Assembly (NCBI RefSeq): GCF_026651855.1
Contig: NZ_CP093280.1
Coordinates: 3,884,001-3,948,000, forward strand
Length of the DNA: 64,000 nt
Source: Pseudomonas silvicola
GTDB lineage: Bacteria > Pseudomonadota > Gammaproteobacteria > Pseudomonadales > Pseudomonadaceae
Reading direction: 5' to 3'
Shown: in pieces, positions 9,955-19,414 of the stretch
How positions within the stretch are numbered: position 1 is the stretch's first letter
Layout: each line of letters begins with the position of its first letter
Position numbers and translations under genes: made by a program
Notes under the pieces: model-generated
Databases searched by the model: none
What the model saw: only the letters and a program-made list of their open reading frames with translations
Told to the model about the DNA's origin: nothing

Positions 9955-10728
9955 TCACCCATGCCAACACCGATACCACCCACCCTGCTCACTCACCTGC
10001 AACGGCGTTTGATACAACTCGGACAGCCGCTCGCTGGTCAGCACCTGCGCTTTAGGCCCATCGGCGATCACTTGCCCTTGCTGGATCAGCACCACGCGCT
10101 CGATCTCGGGAATGATTTCGTCGATGTGGTGGGTCGTGATGATCATGGCGCGGTCATCGTGGCAGAAGTCGCGCATCAGGCTCAGCAGGCTCATGCTGGC
10201 GCCCATGTCCAGGCCGGCGGTGGGTTCGTCGAGGATCAGCGCCCGCGGGTTGTGCACCAGGGCGCGGGCCAGCAGCAGGCGGCGCTTCTGGCCGGTGGAC
10301 AGGCGCTGGAACATACGTTGCTCATCGATCTGCATGCCCAACTGGCCTAGCAGTTCGCGGGCGCGGGCGGTCTGCTCGGCGTCGGGGCGCAGGTGGGCGT
10401 GGGTGCCCATGGCGCCGAAGAAGCCGGAGATCACCACGTCCAGGGCTGACGTGTAGGGGGTGTAGTCTTCCTGCATGTCCTGGGACACGAAGCCGATCTT
10501 GGCGCGCAGGTCCCACAGGTTGAAGGTTTCATGGCCGAACAGGCGCAGGTAGCTGCCGGGCCGCTCCACCGGGTAGAGTTCGCGGTTGATCAGCTTTAGC
10601 AGGGTGCTTTTGCCGGCGCCGTTGGGGCCCAGGATAGCGACCCGCTCGTTGTAGCCGATGTGCAGCGACAGTTGGTCGAAAACACGGTTTTCCTGCTGGA
10701 AGGCGGTAACCTGGTTCAACTCGATCAT
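9955..10728 (-). CDS. Stand-alone ABC ATPase (ModF/YbbL-like)
   Basis: A 257-residue ABC ATPase with Walker A GPNGAGKST (about residues 36-44), a signature motif LSTGQKRR, and Walker B ALILDEPTAGLD. The Q-loop lies at FVSQDM and the H-loop at TTHHIDE. No membrane partner is encoded next to it; the adjacent ABC exporter gene has its own ATPase. The signature LSTGQ instead of LSGGQ and the sequence GQVIADGPKAQVLTSE are like ModF-type single-domain ATPases. I used the ATG at 10728 (MIELNQVTAF), since the upstream Met lies in poorly coding sequence. The transported substrate is unknown. Confidence 0.85.
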   Translation of the reverse strand: MIELNQVTAFQQENRVFDQLSLHIGYNERVAILGPNGAGKSTLLKLINRELYPVERPGSYLRLFGHETFNLWDLRAKIGFVSQDMQEDYTPYTSALDVVISGFFGAMGTHAHLRPDAEQTARARELLGQLGMQIDEQRMFQRLSTGQKRRLLLARALVHNPRALILDEPTAGLDMGASMSLLSLMRDFCHDDRAMIITTHHIDEIIPEIERVVLIQQGQVIADGPKAQVLTSERLSELYQTPLQVSEQGGWYRCWHG

Positions 10729-10808
10729 GGTGGCCCTTAGTGCGTGTTCAAGGTGGCCGACATTGAAGCAATCGGCCACCGCGATTGCAATCGGCCCGCA
10801 TCCCGGGC

Positions 10809-12620
10809 CTACCGGTAACCTTGCGCCTGAATGTCGAACAGTTCGGCGTAGCGGCCGCCGCCTGCGATCAGTTGCTCGTGGTTGCCCTGTTCGGCAATGC
10901 GGCCCTGGTCCAGCACGATGATATGGTCGGCGCTGCGCACGCTGGAAAAACGGTGGGAGATCAGCAGGGTCATGCGGCCCTTGGCGTACTCGCGGAAATG
11001 CTCGAATACTGCCGCTTCGGCGCCCGCGTCCAGGGCAGCGGTGGGTTCGTCGAGGATCAGGATGTCGGCATCACGGCGCATGTAGGCCCGTGAAAGGGCC
11101 ACTTTCTGCCATTGGCCACCTGACAGTTCCTGGCCCCCCACGAACCAGCGGCCCAGTTGGGTGCCATAGCCATCGCTCAGGCGCTCGATGAACTCGGCGG
11201 CGATACCCTGTGCCGCCGCTTCGGACCAGCGCTCGCGGTCATCGAAGGCATTGACGTCACCCACGCCGAGGTTCTCGCCGACGGTCATCTGGTAGCGGAT
11301 GTAGTCCTGGAAAATGACCCCGATACGCTGGTGCAGGGCCTGCTCGTCCCAGTCCTGCAGGTCGCTGCCATCGAGCAGGATGCGGCCTTGGCCGGGCGTG
11401 TACAGGCGGGTCAGCAACTTGATCAGGGTAGTCTTGCCCGAGCCGTTCTCGCCCACCAGGGCCAGGCTCTTGCCCGGTGCCAGGTGCAGGTCGATGGCAC
11501 TGAGGGTGTCCCGGGACGCGTCCGGGTAGCGAAAGCCCAGGTTTTCGCAGCGCAGTCCGTCACCCGGCCGGACGCCTGCCGTCAGGTGGCCCCGGGGCTG
11601 CACACCCTCATGGGCCAGGTATTCGTAGAGGTCCGACAGGTACAGGCCATCTTCGTACAGCCCGGCAATGGCCGCCAGGCTGGCGGTGATCGCGCTCTGG
11701 CCCTGCTTGAACAGCACCAGATACATGGTCATCTGGCCCAGGCTGGTCTGGCCCTTGACGGTGTCCATTACCACCCAGGCATAGGCCAGGTAGAACGCGG
11801 CGGTGCCCAGCAACCCCAGGGCGAAGCCCCAGCCGTCGCGGCGCAGGGTCAGGCGGCGGTCCTCGGCGTACAGGCGGGTGAAGTTGTCTCGGTAGCGTTG
11901 CAGCAGCAGCGGTGCCAGGCCAAACAGCTTGACCTCCTTGGCATGGGCTTCCTGAGACAGCAGCGCTTCCAGGTAGCCCTGCTGGCGCGTCTCCGGCGCG
12001 CGGCGCTTGAACAGGCGGAAGGCATCGCCGGAAAAGTGCGCCTCGGCGAAGAACACGGGCAGGGCGCCGAGCACCAGAATGGCCAGGGCCCAGGGCGAGA
12101 AATGCACCAGCAGTACCGCGAAGCTGATCAGCGAGATGAGGTTCTGCACCAGCCCCAGGCCCTTGGTCACCAGCCCCAGAGGGCGGGTGGAGGCATCGCG
12201 GCGTACCCGCACCAGCTTGTCGTAGAACGCCGAGTCCTCGAATTGCAGCATCGACAGGGTCTGGGCTTTTTCCAGGATCAGCAGGTTGACCTTCTGCCCC
12301 AGTTGTACCCGCAGCAACGCCTGCTGCACCGAAAGGCCACGTTGCGCGGCGGCCAGCAGGGCCAGCACCCCGGCTTCGGCCAGCACATAGCGCAGCACCG
12401 GCCACACCGGCGCCTGGCTGCCGCTGGCGTGCACCTGCATGGCCTGGACCACGGCATCGACGATGCGCTGCCCTATCCAGGCCGCCAGGGCGGGCAGCAC
12501 ACCTGCCGCCAGGGTGGCCAGGACCAGGCCGATGAACAGTGCGCGCGAGGTGCCCCATACCAGGGCCAAGGCACGCCCTGCCTGGGCGCTGAAAGTGCTG
12601 AGGCGGTTGAACAGGGGCAT
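10809..12620 (-). CDS. ABC exporter half-transporter (fused membrane and ATPase domains)
   Basis: A 603-residue type IV ABC exporter. A membrane domain with about six helices (residues 15-330) is fused to an ATPase domain (about 360-600) with Walker A GENGSGKTT, signature LSGGQWQK and Walker B ILILDEPTAALD. Such proteins homodimerise and export lipids, peptides or drugs. The start is uncertain. The ATG at 12620 (MPLFNRLSTF) begins just before the first helix, but it has a weak ribosome-binding sequence; the next in-frame Met is at 12683. It is divergent from the GNAT gene and lies 80 bp upstream of the ABC ATPase gene. Confidence 0.88.
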   Translation of the reverse strand: MPLFNRLSTFSAQAGRALALVWGTSRALFIGLVLATLAAGVLPALAAWIGQRIVDAVVQAMQVHASGSQAPVWPVLRYVLAEAGVLALLAAAQRGLSVQQALLRVQLGQKVNLLILEKAQTLSMLQFEDSAFYDKLVRVRRDASTRPLGLVTKGLGLVQNLISLISFAVLLVHFSPWALAILVLGALPVFFAEAHFSGDAFRLFKRRAPETRQQGYLEALLSQEAHAKEVKLFGLAPLLLQRYRDNFTRLYAEDRRLTLRRDGWGFALGLLGTAAFYLAYAWVVMDTVKGQTSLGQMTMYLVLFKQGQSAITASLAAIAGLYEDGLYLSDLYEYLAHEGVQPRGHLTAGVRPGDGLRCENLGFRYPDASRDTLSAIDLHLAPGKSLALVGENGSGKTTLIKLLTRLYTPGQGRILLDGSDLQDWDEQALHQRIGVIFQDYIRYQMTVGENLGVGDVNAFDDRERWSEAAAQGIAAEFIERLSDGYGTQLGRWFVGGQELSGGQWQKVALSRAYMRRDADILILDEPTAALDAGAEAAVFEHFREYAKGRMTLLISHRFSSVRSADHIIVLDQGRIAEQGNHEQLIAGGGRYAELFDIQAQGYR

Positions 12621-12757
12621 GGTGGGGCGGTGTCCAGGCGGGGCGGCTGGACATTGTGCCAGCTTGCGCCGCGTTTCAGCCAACCTTCGCCCGCTAACGT
12701 GCCCAATCTTCGCTACAGTAAGTGGCTTGCCCCTACTGCCGAAGAAGGACGCCTTCG

Positions 12758-13276
12758 ATGATCCGCGATGCCATACCCACCGATGCCTCAGCCATCGCCC
12801 ACGTGCACGTCAGCAGTTGGCAGCAGGCCTATCGCCAATTGATGCCTGCCGCGTTCCTCGCTTCGCTGACCAACACACTGGCGCAACGGGAAGCATTCTG
12901 GGCGCGCTCGATCAGTGCCGGTGACACCAACGTCCTGGTCGCGGAGGTGGCCGGGCAGGTGGTGGGGTGGATCGATGTGGGGGCCGGCCGCGATGAGGAT
13001 GCCGCTGCGGACAATGCCGGTGAGGTCATGGCCCTCTACGTGCTGGCTGAGCACTGGGGAACCGGCGTCGGGATGGCCTTGTGGAAGGCCGGGCTGCAAC
13101 GCCTGGCCGACCACGGTCACCGACGCCTGACCCTGTGGGTGCTGGCCGACAATGAGCGGGCGATCCGCTTCTATCGCCGAGCGGGCTGGGCCGAAGAACC
13201 CGGCAGCCAACGTACATTGACCAGGGGCGGGGTCACCCTGGCGGAAGTTCGGTATGGGTGGGCGGCAGTGCAATGA
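12758..13276 (+). CDS. GNAT-family N-acetyltransferase
   Basis: A 172-residue GNAT protein that would transfer acetyl from acetyl-CoA to a small amine or protein N-terminus. The N-terminus MIRDAIPTDASAIAHVHVSSW is typical. The acetyl-CoA loop lies in EHWGTGVGMALW (about residues 93-104), followed by LTLWVLADNERAIRFYRRAGW, with the family NxRAIRFYRRxGW motif. The ATG at 12758 follows GAAGGAC. The acceptor is unknown. Confidence 0.88.
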   Translation: MIRDAIPTDASAIAHVHVSSWQQAYRQLMPAAFLASLTNTLAQREAFWARSISAGDTNVLVAEVAGQVVGWIDVGAGRDEDAAADNAGEVMALYVLAEHWGTGVGMALWKAGLQRLADHGHRRLTLWVLADNERAIRFYRRAGWAEEPGSQRTLTRGGVTLAEVRYGWAAVQ

Positions 13277-13320
13277 AACAGGCAGTGTCTGCTTCGGCGC
13301 TTGCACGCCACCAAGCAGCG

Positions 13321-13340
13321 GAGCGGGCGAAGCTCGGGAA
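13321..13340 (+). repeat. Solo half-copy of the family A REP-like palindrome
   Basis: GAGCGGGCGAAGCTCGGGAA matches the left arm of the tandem units at 29.8-30.5 kb at 19 of 20 positions. It lies in the 108-bp space between the GNAT gene and the convergent FMO-like gene. Confidence 0.6.
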
Positions 13341-13384
13341 GAGGGCTGCCAGATCGACCGCCTTGCCTGCGGATGCTTCAGGTG

Positions 13385-14818
13385 CTACGCGCCACGCTGC
13401 AGATAGGGCGTGGGCTCCAATTCCCACTCAGCCTCCCACGCCCGCAAATACCCCAGGTGCCCTGCGAACCCTTCGGCAAACACATGCGCCACGATACGCG
13501 AAGCCAGCCGCTCGGCTGCTGCGCTGATCGCCGGAATATCCGAGGCCACCGCGCCGAAACTCAAGCTCGCGGCGTGGTTGAGCAGGTGCACGCGGTTGAG
13601 CGGGCCGGGGCCTGCGTCCCGCTCCTGCAACTCGAAACCATCCCCTAGCCAGGGGTACAACCCCAGGTGTGGCCGTTGCCCGGCGCGTGCCGGTTCGAAG
13701 CGGTCGCGCCACAGGGCGACGCGGTCAGCCACCTCGGCGAACAGCGGGGCACCGGCAAGGTCCACGCGAAAGCCGGTGCCCACGATCAGGAAGTCGGCAT
13801 GGTCGGTGTGCTCGGACAGTTGCAGGCGCACCCGGCCGTTGGCTTCACGCACGTCCTGCAAGCGTGACGCCAAGTGCAGGGTGAAGCGCTCGCCCCCCGC
13901 CGCCAGGGTGCGCAACACGGTTTCGTGGGGTGGCGGCGGCGGGGTATCGTCAAGGTAGCTGGCCAGCGCCCATTGCTGTTCGGGCGCAAGGCTGTGCCAG
14001 CCCTCGACAAAGCCCGGGTAGGTGGACGCCCGTGCCTTGTTGATCTGTGGCAGCCAGGCTCGACGGGCGTACATGGTCACCTGTGCAGCGCCATGCTCCA
14101 GGGCCGTGGCCGCGTTGTCCCAGGCCGATGATCCCGCGCCGATCACCGCCGCCCGGCGCCCGGCCAGCGCGGCGAAGTCCACCGGGTCGCAGGTGTGGGC
14201 CGCCAGGCGGGGGAACAGCCGCTCATCGATGAAGGCCGGGATGCTCGGCCCGCCGGCCCCGGCGCGGCCGTTGGCGATGACCAGGCGCCGTGCCCGCACC
14301 TGGCCGCCATCGGCGCGTTTGAGCGTGACGCCCTGGGCGTCGACGGCAAAGGTGCTGATGGCCGTGTCATGTTCAATCGGCAAGTCGAACGCTTCAGCGA
14401 TCCAGCCCAGGTAATCCTGCCAGGTGCCATTGGGGATCTTGTACAACTGCTCCCAGGCCTGCACGCCATGCACCGCCTCATACCAGGCGCGAAAGGTCAG
14501 GGCGCGAATGCCCAGCGCCAACCCGGGCAGTTCCTTGGGCGAGCGCAGGGTGCGCATGCGCGCATAGGTGGTCCAGGGGCCGCTATGGCCCTGGGGGCTG
14601 TCATCGAACAGGCGCAGGTTGTCGATGCCCTTGAGCCGTAGCGCTACGGCCGCGGCAATGCCGAACATGCCGGCGCCGATGATTGCCACGTCGGCGATGT
14701 CGCTGCTGCCCGCCGGGGTACCCAGGCTGGGCCACGGGTTGGCAGGCAGGCGCAAGTAGGCCAGTTCTTCACGCAGGCGTTGGGTAGCGAGGGCGTTGGT
14801 GGCGTGTTGAATGTTCAA
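13385..14818 (-). CDS. FMO-like FAD/NAD(P)-binding oxidoreductase coupled to liv genes
   Basis: A 477-residue flavoprotein of the flavin-containing monooxygenase/lysine N-hydroxylase type. The first dinucleotide site is IIGAGMFGIAAAV (about residues 46-58, FAD). The second is VIGAGSSAWDNA (about 222-233, NADPH). A later TGFRVD closes the FAD domain. Its ATG shares the ATGA overlap with the livF stop, so it is the last gene of the liv operon and is probably translated with it. The imported compound is therefore a good candidate substrate (inference). Family members hydroxylate N or S atoms or do Baeyer-Villiger reactions. No other catabolic gene is in the operon. Confidence 0.87.
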   Translation of the reverse strand: MNIQHATNALATQRLREELAYLRLPANPWPSLGTPAGSSDIADVAIIGAGMFGIAAAVALRLKGIDNLRLFDDSPQGHSGPWTTYARMRTLRSPKELPGLALGIRALTFRAWYEAVHGVQAWEQLYKIPNGTWQDYLGWIAEAFDLPIEHDTAISTFAVDAQGVTLKRADGGQVRARRLVIANGRAGAGGPSIPAFIDERLFPRLAAHTCDPVDFAALAGRRAAVIGAGSSAWDNAATALEHGAAQVTMYARRAWLPQINKARASTYPGFVEGWHSLAPEQQWALASYLDDTPPPPPHETVLRTLAAGGERFTLHLASRLQDVREANGRVRLQLSEHTDHADFLIVGTGFRVDLAGAPLFAEVADRVALWRDRFEPARAGQRPHLGLYPWLGDGFELQERDAGPGPLNRVHLLNHAASLSFGAVASDIPAISAAAERLASRIVAHVFAEGFAGHLGYLRAWEAEWELEPTPYLQRGA

Positions 14819-15519
14819 TGGGTATGACCTCCAAGGTAAGCCTGGACGATGCGCGGGTCGGCCGCGACCTGCTGCGCAGGGCCTTCCAGAGTAATGCGGC
14901 CGTTGTCCAGCACCGCGGCATGATCAGCCACCCGCAGGGCCGCGCGGGCATTCTGTTCCACCAGCAGCACGGTCAGGCCGCTGGCCCTTATCTGTTCCAC
15001 CAGTTGGAAGATTTCACTGACCACCCTGGGGGCCAGCCCCAGCGAGGGCTCATCCATCAACAAGAGGCGCGGCTTGCGCATCAGCGCGCGACCAATGCAC
15101 AGCATCTGCTGTTCGCCACCCGACAGCGAGCCGGCCAGTTGGTCCAGGCGCTGGCCCAGCACCGGAAACAGCCCCAGCACGTAGTCCAGCTCGGCCAGGC
15201 CGTGGGGCCCGCCACCGATGATGAGGTTCTCGCGCACGGTCATGGTGGAGAATATCTGTCGGCCTTCCGGGGTCTGCAGTACCCCCCGGCCGACGATGGC
15301 GTGGCTGGGTAGCCCGGCGATGTTCTCGCCGCCTACCAGAATGCGCCCGCTGCTGGGCTTGTAGATGCCGGAGATGGCGCGCATGAGGGTGGTCTTGCCC
15401 GCGCCGTTGGCCCCCAGCACGGCAATGATGCTGCGCTCGGGCACAGCCAGGTCGATGCCATGCAGAATGTCGTGGGTGCCCAGGTTGATGCGCAGCGCCT
15501 GAATATCGAGGATGTTCAT
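14815..15519 (-). CDS. livF: Branched-chain-type ABC importer, ATPase LivF
   Basis: One of the two ATPases of a LivJHMGF-type importer. The 234 residues show Walker A GANGAGKTT (about 33-41), signature LSGGEQQM, Walker B LLLMDEPSLGLAP and the H-loop VEQNARAA typical of LivF. The gene begins in an ATGA overlap with livG and ends in an ATGA overlap with the FMO-like gene. The substrate is probably an amino-acid-like or aromatic compound rather than leucine itself, judged from the context (inference). Confidence 0.93.
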   Translation of the reverse strand: MNILDIQALRINLGTHDILHGIDLAVPERSIIAVLGANGAGKTTLMRAISGIYKPSSGRILVGGENIAGLPSHAIVGRGVLQTPEGRQIFSTMTVRENLIIGGGPHGLAELDYVLGLFPVLGQRLDQLAGSLSGGEQQMLCIGRALMRKPRLLLMDEPSLGLAPRVVSEIFQLVEQIRASGLTVLLVEQNARAALRVADHAAVLDNGRITLEGPAQQVAADPRIVQAYLGGHTH

Positions 15520-16271
15520 GGCTCATCGGCCCCCAGGTAGGATTCCAGTACGGCGGCGTCGGTGCGGATTGCAGCCGGCAGGCCGTCGGCGATCTTGCGC
15601 CCCGAGGCCAGCACCATGATGCGTTCGCAGATCGACATCACCAGGTTCATGTCATGTTCCACCAGCATCACGCTCAGCCCTTCGGCGTTGAGTTGACGAA
15701 TGAAGGCCGCCAGTTGCGCGGTTTCGGTGTCATTGAGGCCAGCGGCCGGCTCATCGAGCACCAGCAGGCGTGGCTGCATGGCCAGTGCCCGGGCGATTTC
15801 CAGGTACTTGCGCTGGCCGTAGGACAGGTTGGCGGCCAACTGGTCGGCCAGGTGCGCCAGGCCCACCCGTTCAAGCGCCTGCCAACTGCATTCGGAAATC
15901 TGCTGTGCGCGCTGGCGGTTGCCCAGCAGCGTTGCCCTCAGGCCATGACCGATAATGCCGGTGGCGGCCACCGAGGTGTTGTCGAACACGGTCATGTTGG
16001 GAAACACCCGCAGGTTCTGAAACGTTCGCGACAGCCCCAGGCGCGCCACCTTGTGCGGCGCCTGGCGGGTGATGTCGTGGCCATTGAAATGCACCGTGCC
16101 GGCGCTGGCGGGCACAAACCCGGTCAACAGGTTGAACAGGGTGGTCTTGCCGGCACCGTTGGGCCCGATCAGCCCCACCAGTTCGCCCTCGGCGACATGG
16201 CCGGACACGTGGTCGACGGCGGTCAGGCCACCGAAACGGCGAGTCAGGCCGTTGAATTCGAGCAATTTCAT
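15516..16271 (-). CDS. livG: Branched-chain-type ABC importer, ATPase LivG
   Basis: The second importer ATPase, 251 residues, with Walker [10 protein letters not shown], the LivG-specific [17 protein letters not shown], signature [15 protein letters not shown] and Walker [13 protein letters not shown], with VEHDMNLVM at the H-loop. The ATG at 16271 forms an ATGA overlap with the livM stop. A GTG two codons upstream (16277) is an alternative. Confidence 0.93.
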   Translation of the reverse strand: MKLLEFNGLTRRFGGLTAVDHVSGHVAEGELVGLIGPNGAGKTTLFNLLTGFVPASAGTVHFNGHDITRQAPHKVARLGLSRTFQNLRVFPNMTVFDNTSVAATGIIGHGLRATLLGNRQRAQQISECSWQALERVGLAHLADQLAANLSYGQRKYLEIARALAMQPRLLVLDEPAAGLNDTETAQLAAFIRQLNAEGLSVMLVEHDMNLVMSICERIMVLASGRKIADGLPAAIRTDAAVLESYLGADEP

Positions 16272-17272
16272 TTCCACCCCACCTTTTTGCCACCTTCGGT
16301 TTTCCAGGCACCCCCCAGTGCCCCGCGGGCCAGCGACAGTGCCGACACCTCACCGCACAGCCCCTTGGGCAGGAAGACGATGGAGAGGAACATGACGATG
16401 CCGACGATGATGTTGCGCAGGTCGCCGAAGCCGCGCAGGGCCTCAGGCAGAAGCACCAGCAGCACCGCGCCGAGCAGCGCACCGGGCAGGCTACCCAGGC
16501 CGCCGACCACGACCATGGCCAGCACCAGGATGGTCTCGGAAAAACGGAAGTCGTTGGGTGACACGTATCCGGTGGTATAGGCCCACAACGCCCCGGCAAT
16601 GCCGGCGAAAAAGGCGGCTACGGTGAACACCTGGGTCTTGAGCCACACGGTGTCGATGGCCATGGCGGCGGCGCACTGGTCATCCTCGCGAAGCGCGCGC
16701 AGCGCATTGCCGTAGTAAGAGTGGCTGAGACGGTGAATCACCGTTACCGACAACGCCACCGTGGTGGCGACCACGAAGTAGATGCCGGTATTGCCGGTGA
16801 CCTCCAGGCCGAACAGGTCCATGGGTGAAAACAGCGTGACGCCGTTGGGGCCTCCAGTCACGGGCACCCAGTTCATCAGCACCAGGTAGATCATCTGGCC
16901 GATCGCCAGGGTGGCCACCGCGAAGTAGATGCTCACCAGGCGCATGGTGGGCAGGGCCACCAGCAGGGCGATCAGCGCCGACCCCAGGCCCGCCAGAGGC
17001 ATGGCCAGCCAGAACGGCACGTGCCAGGTCACCCCGGCCAGCGCCGCGACGTAGGCCCCCACGCCGTAGAATGCGGCCTGGCCCAGGTGCAACAGGCCGG
17101 CGACGCCAGACACCAGGTGCAGGGAGGCCGCGAGCAGGGCGAAGATCAGTACCAGGCAGGCCAACTGGTAGCCATAGCCACCGCCATGCAGGTACAGCCC
17201 GGCTGGCACGATGGCGAACACCACCAGCAGCAAGGCCAGTAGCGGCCAACGGGAAAAGAGACGGTCAGACAC
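16268..17272 (-). CDS. livM: Branched-chain-type ABC importer, permease LivM
   Basis: Inner-membrane permease of the importer, 334 residues with eight to ten predicted helices and the family motif [17 protein letters not shown] in the cytoplasmic coupling loop. I chose the GTG at 17272 because GGAGG lies 8 bases upstream and the start overlaps the livH stop by 8 bases (GTGTCTGA). A TTG at 17290 would add six residues. Confidence 0.92.
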   Translation of the reverse strand: MSDRLFSRWPLLALLLVVFAIVPAGLYLHGGGYGYQLACLVLIFALLAASLHLVSGVAGLLHLGQAAFYGVGAYVAALAGVTWHVPFWLAMPLAGLGSALIALLVALPTMRLVSIYFAVATLAIGQMIYLVLMNWVPVTGGPNGVTLFSPMDLFGLEVTGNTGIYFVVATTVALSVTVIHRLSHSYYGNALRALREDDQCAAAMAIDTVWLKTQVFTVAAFFAGIAGALWAYTTGYVSPNDFRFSETILVLAMVVVGGLGSLPGALLGAVLLVLLPEALRGFGDLRNIIVGIVMFLSIVFLPKGLCGEVSALSLARGALGGAWKTEGGKKVGWK

Positions 17273-18179
17273 GCTCGCGCCCTCCGCCAAACAGGCCGCG
17301 GGGGAAGAGCACCAGTGTCACGATCAGGAACAGGTACGGCACCATGTCGGCCCAGGCCGAGGGCATGAAAGTGGTCGCCATGCTTTCCGCCACGCCCAGG
17401 ATCAACGCGCAGGCCACGGCACCGGGAATCGACACCAGCCCGCCCATGACCATGGCCACGAACGCCTTGATGCCGGGGGCGAAGCCCATGGAGGGGTACA
17501 CCGAGCCGTAGTACAGGCTGACCAGCAGGCCGGCCACCGCGCCCATCAGCGAACCCAGCACGAAGGTGGAAACGATGGTGCGGTCGACATTGATGCCGCT
17601 GTACTTGGCCCCCAACGGGTTGTTGGACACGGCGCGAATGGCCAGGCCCATGCGGGTTTTCTTCAGCAGCAGTTGCAGGCCCACCAGCAGCACGGCCGAC
17701 ACCCCGAAAATCACGATGTCACCGCTGACGATGGTGATGCCTGCGAAGACGATGGGGGTGTTGAGCAGGTAACTGGCGGGCACCGGCTGCATCTGTGAAC
17801 CCATGGCCAGTTCCAGGCCTTCGCGCACGATGATCGATACCGCCAGCGACGACATCAGGGTTGACTCACGCATGGCTCGTGATTTCAGCGAGGCCTCGTC
17901 GGCGAACCGGCGGAACGGTTTGAACGCCACGCGCTCCAGGCCGAGGCCGGCCAGCGCACCCACCACCGCTACCAGCAGAATGACTGCGGCCAGGGGAGGT
18001 GAAGAGGCACCTATCAGGAACAACCCGGCCACGGCCCCTATCGTATACACCTCGGAGTGGGCGAAGTTGACCGCGTTGAGCACCCCGAAAATCAGCGTGA
18101 AGCCAATAGCCACCAGGGCATAGATCATCCCTTGGGATAAACCGATCACCAGTTGCTGTACATAATATAAATCGATCAC
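17265..18179 (-). CDS. livH: Branched-chain-type ABC importer, permease LivH
   Basis: The other permease, 304 residues with about eight helices. Family signatures are GMIYALVAIGFTLIFGVLNAVNFAHSE, with the key part LNAVNFAHSE, and RAVSNNPLGAKYSGIN. The GTG at 18179 (VIDLYYVQQL) follows AGAGGCG and fits the normal N-terminus; the open frame upstream to 18269 is not conserved-looking. A 116-bp gap with a hairpin separates it from livJ. Confidence 0.9.
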   Translation of the reverse strand: MIDLYYVQQLVIGLSQGMIYALVAIGFTLIFGVLNAVNFAHSEVYTIGAVAGLFLIGASSPPLAAVILLVAVVGALAGLGLERVAFKPFRRFADEASLKSRAMRESTLMSSLAVSIIVREGLELAMGSQMQPVPASYLLNTPIVFAGITIVSGDIVIFGVSAVLLVGLQLLLKKTRMGLAIRAVSNNPLGAKYSGINVDRTIVSTFVLGSLMGAVAGLLVSLYYGSVYPSMGFAPGIKAFVAMVMGGLVSIPGAVACALILGVAESMATTFMPSAWADMVPYLFLIVTLVLFPRGLFGGGRERV

Positions 18180-18208
18180 CAGAAACGCCTCTGACAGCCC
18201 ACGAAGTT

Positions 18209-18241
18209 CAGGCCGCCGCGGGGAGTGTGCCGGGTGGCCTG
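18209..18241 (-). terminator. Hairpin between livJ and livH (attenuator-like)
   Basis: CAGGCCGCC and GGTGGCCTG form a 9-bp stem (one G-U pair) across a 15-base loop in the livJ-livH gap. There is no T-run directly after it on the minus strand. It is more likely an mRNA-stabilising or attenuating hairpin that lets the binding protein be made in excess over the permease than a full terminator. Confidence 0.4.
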
Positions 18242-18295
18242 AAGAACCGTTTATTAACCGGGGAGGCAACTTTTAAGTGCGCCTGCCCTATTCTT

Positions 18296-19414
18296 TTAAT
18301 TGGCCAGGGGCGCGAAGTGCTCATCCACCACTTGCACTTTGACCAGGGACTTCTGCGGTTCACGATCAGGTCCGAAAGTTGTCGTGCCTGTTACACCGGG
18401 GAAGTCTTTGGTCTGCGCCAATGCGTCGCGCACCTTTTCCCGGGTGGGTGCCGGGTACGCATGGGCGACGGCGTCGAGCATGATGCGCGTGGCATCGTAG
18501 GCCTGGGCCGGGAACTGCCCTGGTTCCTCACCGTTGCGCGCCTGTTTCCATTCGCTGACGAAGTGCCGCACGTTATCGCTGTCCACCGTGGGCACGAACG
18601 TGGAGCTGACGCGCAAGCCGTCGGCGTCTTTGCCCGCCAGCTTGAGCAGCTGCTCGCTGTAGGCCGCGGAGCTGGCGAATACCGGCGCGGTCACGTCCAG
18701 TTGGTGCAGTTGCTTGAGGAACTGCGCCGCGTCTTCGTAGAAGATCGCGCCGTAGATCGCGTCCGGGTGCTCACGGTCGAGCTTGGTGATCAATGAGCGG
18801 AAATCCGGGATGCCGCGGTTGAAGTACTCGGAGAACACCACCTGCGTGCCGTTGGCCTGGGCTTTCTTCTCGAAGGCCTGCACCGCGGACTGGCCCCAGT
18901 CGGTCTGCTCGCCGATCACCGCGACCTTTTTATAGCCCTGGCTGGCGATCCAGTCGGCGTTGAACGGGCCTTCCTGGTTCTCGGTGATGATGTTGCGGAA
19001 CTGCCACTTGGAAATCTTCGTGTAGTCAGGGTGCGACGCCGTCTGCGACAACTGCGGTACACCGGCGCGTGCGTATACCTGGGCCGAGGCCATGGACACG
19101 GTGGATGTGAAATCCCCCAGCACACCGACGATGCTCGGGTCATCGGCGAACTTGCGGGCGATGGACACGGCCTCCTTGGCGTCGGAGCGCGAGTCCTCGA
19201 AATCGATCTCCACGGGCACCGGCAGGCGGCCTGAGGCGTTGAAATCCTTGAGGGCGATCTGTGCCGCCACCTTGAAGTCCTGGCCGTACTGGGCGGTGTT
19301 ACCCGTCAGGGGCAACTGGTAGCCGATGCGAATGGGTGCCTCGGCGGCCTGGGCCATGGCGCTTAAACAGCAGGTGGCCACCGCAAGGCCCAGAAGAGCC
19401 TGTTTGAATTTCAT
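18296..19414 (-). CDS. livJ: Branched-chain-type ABC importer, periplasmic binding protein
   Basis: A 372-residue binding protein with a signal peptide cleaved near MAQA-AEAP. It continues with IRIGYQLPLTGNTAQYGQDF, the type I periplasmic-binding fold start, and GVLGDFTSTVSMASAQV. The receptor delivers ligand to LivHM. It is the first gene of a six-gene operon ending in the FMO-like flavoprotein. Ligand identity cannot be read from sequence; the LivJ/LivK family also covers aromatic acids, urea and amides. Confidence 0.9.
   Translation of the reverse strand: MKFKQALLGLAVATCCLSAMAQAAEAPIRIGYQLPLTGNTAQYGQDFKVAAQIALKDFNASGRLPVPVEIDFEDSRSDAKEAVSIARKFADDPSIVGVLGDFTSTVSMASAQVYARAGVPQLSQTASHPDYTKISKWQFRNIITENQEGPFNADWIASQGYKKVAVIGEQTDWGQSAVQAFEKKAQANGTQVVFSEYFNRGIPDFRSLITKLDREHPDAIYGAIFYEDAAQFLKQLHQLDVTAPVFASSAAYSEQLLKLAGKDADGLRVSSTFVPTVDSDNVRHFVSEWKQARNGEEPGQFPAQAYDATRIMLDAVAHAYPAPTREKVRDALAQTKDFPGVTGTTTFGPDREPQKSLVKVQVVDEHFAPLAN

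Noticed and set aside
11157-12761. 534-codon plus-strand frame opposite the ABC exporter
   Set aside because: Antisense shadow of a gene with intact Walker motifs.
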